Of a stretch of 64,000 nt of DNA, positions 23,220-32,265 are shown one piece after another. The DNA comes from Limnanthes douglasii subsp. nivea. Lineage: Eukaryota > Streptophyta > Magnoliopsida > Brassicales > Limnanthaceae. Each line of letters starts with the position of its first letter. Position 1 is the stretch's first letter. The stretch spans positions 77,050,273 to 77,114,272 of the forward strand of contig JAUPFV010000003.1 of the NCBI GenBank assembly GCA_036936605.1, in the 5' to 3' direction. Under the pieces are notes generated by a model. That model had not been told where the DNA came from, searched no databases, and saw only the letters and a list, made by a program, of their open reading frames with translations. Both the position numbers and the translations under genes were made by a program.

Positions 23220-23227
23220 AATTTATA
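23220..23227 (-). promoter_or_regulatory. TATA box of the antisense gene
   Basis: TATAAATT on the minus strand, about 103 nt before the ATG at 23117. The same octamer lies about 100 nt before the ATG in the related element (27601-27608), within a well-conserved leader. This supports an independent antisense promoter inside the element. Confidence 0.65.
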
Positions 23228-23539
23228 GTAAATGTAAAAAAGGAGTTGATTCCTAGGAGAATCCGAAAAGTTGGGCAATGATTAAAAGACGGCGCTGGTG
23301 TCATTAATGGCATTTAAAAGAGGTAACTTGTTCGAGAAAGTGGTGCGAAGTTCAAGGTGAAAAAACGGCTGAAGTGACCAATCAGAGAGTGACACGTGTC
23401 CCATTAACTCTGGCAAGAACCGTTTGAAATTCGTAACGTTTGATCTGTCTGGGTTTATCCACAACTCTCTCCGAATTGAGAACCGCTCCCTAAATCGGAC
23501 TGTTTTCAGTTCTTTGATAAGGACACTTATCCAAACATC

Positions 23540-23554
23540 TAAAAAAGGGGCTCC
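23540..23554 (+). promoter_or_regulatory. Polypurine tract
   Basis: AAAAAAGGGG followed by CTCC directly before the 3' LTR. It primes plus-strand DNA synthesis. The sister element has the equivalent on the minus strand at 27273-27290. Confidence 0.75.
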
Positions 23555-24005
23555 TGATGAGTCCCAATTCAGGATACTCCCCGGATAGGGCAGACCAATA
23601 TAAATCTCTCCGAAAACTGGACAGACACTGAGAACACAAATCGGACAGGACTTTTGGACCGGACATGTCACTTCGAACCCTGTAATCCTAAGGCAGTTCG
23701 AACTATGACTAAAGTACTAAAAAACCTAAACACTTTCTGACTAAGCTACCTACTCACCTGCTTAAAACTCATGGGTCTTTAAACATGACCCGGGTCCATT
23801 AAACATGACCCGAAAGCCCATAAGGGCCCAAATATCATACTATAAATACCCAACCACCAGCATTAACTATGGGTAAGAAAAATTAACTGCTGCCAAGCTG
23901 CTCAATTCTCTCTCCACCTTGAAACACCTTGAAACACCCCATACACCACCTTAAAACTCCACTTGAAATTACTAGCCTACCCCCAGGCTATTTTTATCCT
24001 CACCA
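23555..24005 (+). repeat. 3' LTR (451 bp)
   Basis: Same length as the 5' LTR with about 8 substitutions, two of which destroy CGGACAG sites. Followed by the target duplication GAAGT at 24006-24010. Confidence 0.95.
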
Positions 24006-24010
24006 GAAGT

Positions 24011-24626
24011 TATTTTATTGGTAGTAAATAAATTAAGCGAGGACTTATAATGGAAACCAAAATAATTTGAGGACTTGATCAAGTTTCCGGTTTATTATAG
24101 TGGAAGAAGCAAAACAATGATAAATTGTTAGAGCGAAATAAAGCCCGAAAGAATTTAGACATTAATGGAGAAGTAATTAATAGACCGCACCATTCTTACT
24201 ATAATAATCCAAATATAAGGTTTACTTCATTGACGAAGAGAATTACTACAATTTATAGTTTGATAATTAGATAAAGTAAATTATCGATGTTTGCTCGTGT
24301 CAATGAAAGAACCAAAAGATACTTTGGTGTTTATCATTATGATCATGGACACTCTACTAGAGATTATTTTGAGTTGAAAGAAGAGATATAAAAGTTAATT
24401 CATAATAGAAAGTTGGTTCAATTTGTAAAAGGTACAAAAGATGAAAGAATAGAAGAAAATAATAATGGTAATAGTTCAAAGTAACAAAAGGGTGATAAAC
24501 AAACACTTTGTACGATTTTTAAGGGATATATATTATCTGGGATGATGAAATCTTCAAGTAAGGGATGTATAAAATATTTAGAAGTTCATTTTATTGATGA
24601 AGCATTTATGCATATGCATAGGAATT
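24011..24626 (+). pseudogene. Decayed gypsy gag relic
   Basis: At about 24290-24480 the translation shows Y-H-x-D-H-G-H-S-T-R-D-Y-F-E-L-K-E-E-I followed by K-L-I-H-N and F-V-K. This is the gag-pol linker pattern seen intact at 15484 and decayed at 46190. Stops interrupt it. The end of this segment (24582-24626) is the block duplicated at 147-190. Confidence 0.6.
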
Positions 24627-24740
24627 CAGGGTATAATTAAATCAAAATACACCCAAGTGATGAAGAGAGTGCAACTTTCAAAATATAAGAATTTTATATT
24701 CATATTAAGTTATGTCATTTGTTTGAAGAATAATAATAAT
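24627..24740. repeat. Copy of bases 1-115
   Basis: Nearly identical to the first 115 bases of the window, apart from an expanded AAT run at about 24729-24747. Confidence 0.8.
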
Positions 24741-24759
24741 AATAATACATCAATGATAT

Positions 24760-26570
24760 GGTAACCATCACAAACGGAGTTCCCGGAATTTATTGGACAA
24801 TGATTATATTGTGCTTAGCGTGTTTGTTGGCTTCAGACCTAATGAGAGGTCGTCGGGAACAGAGAGTTGATCTCCATTGCATTACGATCAGACTCATGGG
24901 AACTTTTTATGTGGACTTGAGTAGTCATATAATTTTCATTTAGTGATTGGTAAACACCCTCGGCGAGAGAATTAAGTACGTATTGTAGGTAGAATTAATG
25001 TTACGAGAGATGTTAGGAGCCGCACAGTGTTCTTTGTCTTTAGAGGACATAACGAAAGTTGGTGCAATAGTGTTGTCAAGGATGTTAACAATGATAGGGT
25101 CTTTTACATATCGACATGGCATAGGTAAGGTAATAGATTTATTGGGAGATGTCGGAATAGTGGTGCAGTTAGCAGAGGTATGACCAAATGTTTCATGTTT
25201 GGTGCATATGAGAGGTAGTATTTGATACTCAAGTCAAAGAGGGATGGATTTACCTAGGTATTTGACACTCAACCTCTCAGATAAACGATTAACAATGTTC
25301 ATAACAATGCAAACAGTGGCACAACTTAGTTGAACATTGTTAGTTGTATATGTATCAACATAGATTGGGAAATCCAAAATGCTACCCATATACTCGCACA
25401 TTTTTCCATCCATATATCATGTGGGAGGCCATGGAACTTGTCCCATAAAACAGTTAGTATTGAGATGATCATTGACCTTATAGGCCATGGTCTTCCATTT
25501 TTTTAGAAATATCGGGTGGTTGTTAAAGAACCAAAGTGTATTTTCCAGAACGAAGATGGCATTGCTAACATAATTAAATCTGAAGTAGAAGTATCTTCCA
25601 TATGTGATTTTGTATTCCTGCATACCATGAAGACCCCATATTTTGAAAGAAATTACTTAACCCAATTTGCTTTATCCAATTGATGACATCGTGGGGAGAA
25701 CAACCTCACCATTTGGAACTCGATACTCATCATTTTCAACGTTTATTTCTTGATCAATTATCTTAGAGGCGAAAATACTAGGCAATGATTATGTTACATT
25801 TAGAGGCATGCCAATAGAAGGCGATGTTTTGATATTGTTGGTAAAATATTATTGATGAGAGGTTTGGTATCAAATATTATTAAAAGATGAATGATGGTAG
25901 CAAACACATTAGATGTAGGGAAGAGAACTATTGGAAAAAAGGGATATAAGTCTAGACGAGGCGGACCGAAAAATAGTATATCCACGTCGATTTCGAGACA
26001 CAGAATTGATTGAACGCCCTCTAATGTCGCGACCAGGGTAGAAAGCAGAAACTTTCCTAGAGTGTCTGGTATTAAGAGGAGTAAGAGGCCAAAAATAGCA
26101 TACGAAGGCACATTCAAGCTAATAAGAGAGATAGTGGTGGTAGGTTTCTGTGTGAGAGGGTTTGTCAATGAGGAATGCTTATGGAATTTTATTTTGGGGT
26201 AAGAAGTGATTGAAGAAATATTGTTGGAAAGTTAGGTCGATGAGTGTTATGGTTTAGACTAGGCCCAAGTGGTTGCGCATTAAAAAAGTTTTTGAAATTA
26301 TCAAAAATAATTGATGGATCCAAAATAGGTTTAAAGGGGGGGGGGGTTGTATGTGAGTTAGAGTTTGTAAGATGACCAATGGATTTTTGAAAGATGGAGA
26401 GACATGAGGCAAGATAGTTAAGTTTCTAGTCTTGAGGATCGTTGTTGTCTCAAGTGATAGATTAGGGTTAGCGGGGACGCTGGTTCCACACGAAGGGATA
26501 AATGTTTTAATTGAGAAATGTTTAAGAGGTTTGATGATAGCAGGTGGCAGAGAAGACTTGATAGTTATGA
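24760..26570 (-). pseudogene. Decayed LINE ORF1-like relic (DUF4283, zinc knuckle)
   Basis: On the minus strand, 25623-25417 gives a DUF4283-like block (N-A-I-F-V-L-E-N-T-L-W-F-F-N-N-H-P-I-F-L-K-K-W in part). Further down, at 25216-25166, is a zinc-knuckle remnant C-x2-H-x4-G-H-x4-C in which the second Cys became His. The stretch 26168-25800 reads open but low-complexity hydrophobic. Many stops are present. No ORF2 is attached. It is a different, older LINE-like family from the one at 6.9-12.8 kb. A run of 11 G lies at 26336-26346. Confidence 0.5.
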
Positions 26571-26803
26571 AATCATAAGGGTTTAAAATAAAATCTAAAT
26601 ATTATTAATATTGCTATATATAATAATAAAACACAAATATTTAAAATTTGATGTATCACTTTTTTATATAAAAGTTCGATTTTTTGTGTAATTATTTTCA
26701 AAATATTGTGATTACAAAAACAAAAAACAAAACATATTTGAAAAACATATGAAAGTGTAAGATTATTAAAAATATATGTTTAAGATTAAAGAAAAATTGA
26801 TAT
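26571..26803. other. AT-rich flank with target duplication
   Basis: No gene. The last five bases, GATAT (26799-26803), are repeated at 31477-31481. Joining the two flanks across the insertion restores a sequence similar to 58685-58760, so the element landed in a dispersed repeat. Confidence 0.7.
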
Positions 26804-27272
26804 TGGTGTGGATAATAATTGCCTGAGGGTAGACTAGTAATTTCAAGTGGAGTTTCAAGGTGGTGTATGGGTGTTTAACGGTGGTATATGGATGTTTAAC
26901 GGTGGTGTAGGGAGTAGAGAGATGATTAAGAAGCTTGGTAGCAGTTAATTCTCATTACCCATAGTTAATGCTAGTGGTTGGGTATTTATAGTATGATGTT
27001 TGGGCCCTTATGGGCTTTCAGGTCATGTTTAATGGACCCGGGTCATGATTAAAGACTCATGAGCTCTAAGCAGGAGAGCAAGTAGCTTAGTCAGGAAGTG
27101 TTTAGGTTTTTTAGTACTTTAGTCATAGTTCGAACAGTCTTAAGTTTATAGTGTCCAAAGTAATCTGTCCGGAAGTGATCTGTTCGATTTATGTCTTTGT
27201 GGCCTGTCCGGTGTTCGGAGAGACATAGACTGATTTACCCTTCCGGGGAGCATGCTGAATTCGGACTCATCA
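26804..27272 (-). repeat. 3' LTR (469 bp) of the derivative
   Basis: On plus it runs TGGTGTGG...ACTCATCA. It shares the internal TATAAATA region and several blocks with the 451-bp LTR. Confidence 0.93.
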
Positions 27273-27600
27273 GGAGCCCATTTTTTAGGTGTTTGAGCAA
27301 GTGTTCTTGTCAAAGAACTGAAAAACAGTCCGATGAATGAAGTGGTTCTCAATTCGGACAGAACTGTAGGTATACCCGGACAGGTTAAGCTTTACGAATT
27401 CCAAACGGTTTTTGCCAGAGTTAGTGGGACACGTGTCGCTCTCTGATTGGCCACTCCAGCCGTTTTTTCACCTTGAATTTCGCACCACCTTCTTTAACAA
27501 GTAACCTCTTTAATTACCAATAGTGACATCAGCGCCGTCTTTTAATTATTGCCCAACTTTTCGGATTCTCCTAGGAATCAACTCTTTTTTTCAAATCTAC

Positions 27601-27608
27601 TATAAATT
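27601..27608 (+). promoter_or_regulatory. TATA box of the antisense gene, second copy
   Basis: TATAAATT, 100 nt before the ATG at 27708, in the position conserved with 23220-23227 in the other element. Confidence 0.65.
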
Positions 27609-27707
27609 CACATTCATTTTCCACTGTTTTACCATCTCTTTCAAATTTTACTCTGCAAATTTACTCAGAGCTTTCTCTCTCTAGAACAAAAATTCCCTTG
27701 GCAGTTT

Positions 27708-30530
27708 ATGTTTACAGCAAGAACAGCATTGATTAAAGGCGGTTGGCTCAACCTTTCGGAGTTGGAGAAAGCGCAGAAGGTCGAGAAAGAAAGGCGAATA
27801 ACAGTAGGGCTACCATCATCACCAGTTGAGAGACCAGTTGCTTCTGTTACAGAATCGGATCGAGGCTCATCCTCCTCCAAAGGTACCAAGCCCAAAAAAC
27901 TCTTTCAATCCACCCTCTCACCCATAGTATATGGTTCCTCAGTTCAGGAGTCAATACCTGCTATTGAACCAGGAGTTACCGCTACAAGTGTTAGGAAACC
28001 CTCACCTTTTATAGCCATGGGTTCTGATTTTGACCACTCTCCGGAGAAGTTAGTCATTAAAAGGCCAAGCCGGTTAGTCAAGGGGCTAACCTCTAAAAAT
28101 ACTCCCTCAAAATCGAGGGCAAAAAATAGTGATTCTGGGTCTGGAATGCCCATTAGAGCCCCCCGGGAGAGGCCAGCCGGTCCGGAGGCCAGTAGCCTGG
28201 TTCCTGCAAGAGAGACTTCTGCCTCCGAGCCCCAATCTGAGGTGAGAAGTCAGAAGAAAACAGACAGTCAACATTCCGGAGGCCAGGTTGTGGCAAGCAT
28301 CAACCCTCCCCGGACCACTACCACAGAAGCTCCCCCAACAGTTATGGAGGAGAGAATGGAGGACTCTGCTGAAGAGGTCCCTTTCGAGTCCGAGTCCTCC
28401 GGACAGGCTGATACTACTGCTGTTGCTGCCCAGAAAGGCAAGGAGAATCTGTACTTGAGGCATCCGGAGCTGCCGGAGTTCCTTGAGGGAAGAGTGGGGC
28501 CATGTTTTCACAAAGTCGAGCTCAAGTACCTGTTGGCCTTGCAGAAGACCAAGTACACATTCATCCATACTTCAGACCTGGGTCGAATGCGCACAAAATG
28601 GGGGATCCCTGAAAACGTGAAGATTAGGATCCCCATTGATCCGGAGACCCCAATGGACTGTAAACGAAATGAAATAGTCTTCTTTACGAAGCTATTTAAT
28701 TGGGGACTTAGGTTCCCACTGGATCCGGAGATCGTACGATATTTTCATTTGGTCAAGCTTTGCCCAACTCAGCTAAGCCCCAATGGCTGGTTTACTTTGA
28801 TGTCATGTATCATGGCGTCTAGGTTGTCTGGGATCCCTCTTCCTATGGAAGAGTTCGCAGCAGTGGCCAACCTTTGCAAGCATCATCAGTTCCCCTTCTA
28901 TCATTTCAACATGGGGAACGATCTCAAGGCTGTTGATGATCTCCTGGAATCAGAGAGCAAGTGGAGGAGCCAATTCTTGTTTGTCAGTGGCTCATGGGAA
29001 AACGGCAAGAAAATCAAGGTCGGAGAGAACCCAAGCCTCATCAGGAGTAGGTGGAGGAGTGATCGTAAGTTTCTTACCTTGAGTCTCTGTCCGATTCTCT
29101 CTTTTCTTTTTTCTTTAAGTTAAGTTTGTACTAACCAGTTTCTCTTTTGTTCTAACAGAGCTGCCAAAGAAGTTCGGAGACTACCTGAAGGCCGGACAGA
29201 CTACCTGTGGCAAAATCAACGCTTGGGCCGCAGAGAACTGGGAGAATCGATTCCACAAGGCCTTCACCCCTGGGAATCTAGCAAGGTCTCACCTGTGGAA
29301 CACCACAGGTCGGAGAGACCTTACTTGGGAGGAGTTCACCACCCAGCCCGATGAAGACACTATGCTCAGAAGGTCCCATGAACTGGATGGGACACTCTAC
29401 CTGCCTGCCCGGGCTAAATCTCCAAGCAAAATGAAGGGCAGAAGAAGAGGCAAAATGGTGGCGAGTGACGCTGAGAAGGATGCCCCAACAGATCCGGAGG
29501 GGTCGGCCCAGGTTCAAATCGATGCAGCCCTCTTGCAATTGGTGGAGCATGAGACCGAGAGGCAAGAAGTAGACCTTCCAAAACCTCCAAGGGCTCCCAA
29601 GAGGACTCGCAAGCAAGTAGGTGAAAGCGCTGACCGGGAAGTCAAGAAGAAAAAGACTTCACAAGGAGATGAGCTTGCTCTCCGGGATCCGGAGCCCTCT
29701 TTTCCCACTGGCCTCTCTGACCCAACGCTGGCCGAAGAGATTCCAAGAGAGTTTCACACTGATGAAGTTGAAGGTGGAGAGCTCAACTTGGATGAAGTGG
29801 ACATCACCGGTCTGGGTGGACTTGGTGAATATTTTCTTGGCCTCCCTAGAGACGAGTTCGCAGGGCCTTACATCCCTCCGAGCAGCTCCAATACGGTCAA
29901 TTTCAACGGTAAGACTTTCATGGTTTCTAGTGAGAAGGACACTATAGCCCATTCCTTGCTTAGTGTGCAGCCAGTGCTCACATTGGAGAGGCGAGTCCGG
30001 AGTCAAGCAGACACCATCAAAGACCTCAAGTCTGATAAGGAAAAGCTGTCTGAAGACCTCCGCACTGCCATCACCAATGTTGACTTGCTTAAGGAAGCAA
30101 ATGAGGAGCTGAAGAGGAAGCAAAATGAAAGCAACACAAAAGTTGCCACCCTAGAAGAAACCATAAAAGATCTTCAGGATAAGCTGTCCGGTATGAAGAA
30201 GGACCTTACAACCTCAAGGGAGAAACTGCTGCAAAGGAGAAGCTCATCACCAACCTGACTACTGACAAGATCGCTCTAGAAAATGCAGTAACCCAGGCTG
30301 CTGAGGAGAAAAATGCTTTGCTAAAGGACCAAGAGGCCACAATCAAGGCCAAGATCAATGCCTATGCTAGGGAGATGATAAAAAGCGAAGAGTTAATGGT
30401 TCAAAGGGTAAAGTCTGATATGGTTCTCCTTTTTCGCGAAAAATTCCCGAAGAGGACCATAGGGGACTTATGGCTCTATGTGGATGATGATGACCTCTTT
30501 CCAATATGCCTTTTCATTCTTCCATGGTGA
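27708..30530 (+). pseudogene. Antisense-type spliced gene, second copy
   Basis: Exon 1 runs 27708-29064, a 94-bp GT-AG intron spans 29065-29158, exon 2 starts 29159. The N-terminal Ser/Pro-rich region and the conserved domain are uninterrupted here, where the other copy has a 1-nt deletion. The coiled coil is interrupted by a 1-nt loss near 30218 that ends the frame at 30258. The remainder (30259-30490) still matches in the other frame up to the deletion junction at about 30490. The two copies are broken at different places, so the ancestor coded a complete protein of roughly 960 residues. Confidence 0.8.
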
Positions 30531-30935
30531 TCTCTTTTTCTCGAATTCTTAACCTGCTTTTGCTTTTTCTTGGTTCGACCCTCATCACTGCTAGAGGACA
30601 AGGATTTTTCATTTCCCTCACTGTCCGAAGAGCTGCCCGAAGATTCTGAACTTGAGTCAGAACTCTCCACAGGCTTGGACCGGTGAGACTTTTTAGAACT
30701 AGCATGAGTCTTTTTGGTGCTCACATGAGTTTTGGAAGCCTCATGCTCTCTGGGGTTATCGGTGTGATGAACAATCGATGCCTTGGATTTTTCTTTCACG
30801 CCCATCTTGGCCTTCTCAGCCCTTAGAGCTTCTATTTCAAGCTTTAACCTGTCGCGCTCTTGGACAGTGTACTCATCATTTTCTTCCACCACTTCGAGCA
30901 AAGCTGGTGGAAGCTCTGGATTGTCCGGATTCATA
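30476..30935 (-). pseudogene. gag N-terminal fragment
   Basis: Closely similar to residues 1-150 of the gag at 14081: same M-N-P-D-N start (30935), acidic N-terminus, Ser/Asp/Glu block and basic Arg/Lys block. It is cut off just after the M-K-R-H-I-G-K stretch, where it runs into the reversed end of the antisense gene. The gag domain itself is missing. The retained part spans the 5' leader and would keep any packaging signal. Confidence 0.85.
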
Positions 30936-31007
30936 CGGACAGAATTTCTTGGTAGGTTTTGAATGCTTGATTCAGGCACCTCTCTCCTCCCACTGTGGTC
31001 GCCAATT

Positions 31008-31476
31008 TGGTGTGGATAATAATTGCCTGAGGGTAGACTAGTAATTTCAAGTGGAGTTTCAAGGTGGTGTATGGGTGTTTAACGGTGGTATATGGATGTT
31101 TAACGGTGGTGTAGGGAGTAGAGAGATGATTAAGCAGCTTGGTAGCAGTTAATTCTCATTACCCATAGTTAATGCTGGTGGTTGGGTATTTATAGTATGA
31201 TGTTTGGGCCCTTATGGGCTTTCGGGTCATGTTTAATGGACCCGGGTCATGATTAAAGACCCATGAGCTCTAAGCAGGAGAGCAAGTAGCTTAGTCAGGA
31301 AGTGTTTAGGTTTTTTAGTACTTTAGTCATAGTTCGAACAGTCTTAAGTTTATAGTGTCCAAAGTAATCTGTCCGGAAGTGATCTGTTCGATTTATGTCT
31401 TTGTGGCCTGTCCGGTGTTCGGAGAGACATAGACTGATTTACCCTTCCGGGGAGCATGCTGAATTCGGACTCATCA
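31008..31476 (-). repeat. 5' LTR (469 bp) of the derivative
   Basis: Matches 26804-27272 with about 4 differences and is followed by GATAT. The promoter of the element fires leftward (TATAAATA on minus, 31194-31187). Confidence 0.93.
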
Positions 31477-31481
31477 GATAT

Positions 31482-31759
31482 TGTTATTGAATATTATTTT
31501 GAACTATCAATAACTAATTAAATATCCATTATTAATTATGATTTCAAAATAGTTTTAAACTTATTTTATTTCCTTCCTCCGCATAATATGAACGTCAATG
31601 ATGTTTATCGTTGGGTCGCGAAGACTGAAAATCTAACTTTCATGATGAATTATATCTATAAGAGAATTTGTATGTCTATTGTAATAGTTGGATGGACGAG
31701 ATTAATATGAAATAAGTTTAACATTCATTGTCATTTTTTCCTTTTTCGTTTATTTATTT
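31482..31759. repeat. Dispersed AT-rich repeat (copy 2)
   Basis: 31477-31560 is similar to 6640-6730 and 58690-58800. The remainder is AT-rich without a recognised gene. Confidence 0.5.
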
Positions 31760-31935
31760 ATGGTAAAATTTTTACCCGTGACAAACTCATAAGATGGGTT
31801 TTAACACTTCATCAGACTGTGTTTTATGCATTTCCGACTCCAAAAATATCGTTCATATCTTCTATAACTGTAGTTTCACGCATAGCCTTTGAAACTATGG
31901 TAGCTAGGAATCTTGGGTATGCGAAGCATCAAATT
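31760..31935 (+). pseudogene. LINE zf-RVT fragment
   Basis: Around 31808-31900 the translation reads C-V-L-C, then a spacer, H-I-F-Y-N-C-S-F, then L-stop-N-Y-G. This is the Cys/His pattern that follows reverse transcriptase in plant LINEs and is comparable to 11728-11810. No other LINE part is attached. A short isolated relic. Confidence 0.5.
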
Positions 31936-32265
31936 GGTATTCTTCTCGAAACCGTCACATTTAGCGTACTTGCTTTGGACATTTGAGTCTGATCCGGTCC
32001 GACCCGTTTTTGGATGTATATTTTTAAATCCGAATTCGTCCAACTGTTGTGAGTGTGCTTTGGTATGTTAGACATCTAGCAATGTAGCTTGGGTTAGATA
32101 TCGGGGTCTGATAATAGTTTACCTGTCAGACAGCACGTATAGGGGAGAAGTATAAGATTCTGGTCACTTCTACCAATCTTCATAATGCAGTGGCTGCTTA
32201 GGGTTATTGTTTTAGTTACCATGTAATTACTAACTAGCTTATTATTTGAACGTCAACAAGTAAAA

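Larger units (their letters stand above)
13557..24005 (+). mobile_element. Full-length Ty3/gypsy Tat-type LTR retrotransposon (10,449 bp)
   Basis: Two 451-bp LTRs, target duplication GAAGT on both sides, primer-binding site, polypurine tract, gag-protease-RT-RNase H-RNase H-integrase on plus, and an extra spliced gene on minus between integrase and the 3' LTR. Two RNase H domains, one archaeal-type, mark the Tat lineage (Ogre/Retand relatives). The LTRs differ at about 8 positions by eye (about 1.8%), so insertion is fairly recent. It is not autonomous: gag-pol has three nonsense codons, one frameshift and an altered RT active site. CTGTCCG/CGGACAG is strongly over-represented (see findings). 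Confidence 0.95.
26804..31476 (-). mobile_element. Non-autonomous, pol-less derivative of the Tat element (4,673 bp)
   Basis: Minus-strand LTR element with 469-bp LTRs at both ends, target duplication GATAT, primer site at 30987-31004 and polypurine tract at 27273-27290. Inside are only the first third of gag (minus) and the whole antisense gene (plus). Protease, RT, RNase H and integrase are absent. The LTRs differ at only about 4 of 469 positions by eye (about 0.9%), so it transposed more recently than the full-length copy. Enzymes must have come from another element. The LTR family is related to, but distinct from, that at 13.6 kb. Confidence 0.92.

Noticed and set aside
24758..25183. Two plus-strand frames of 61 residues
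   Set aside because: Opposite strand of a LINE ORF1-like relic. No similarity of their own.
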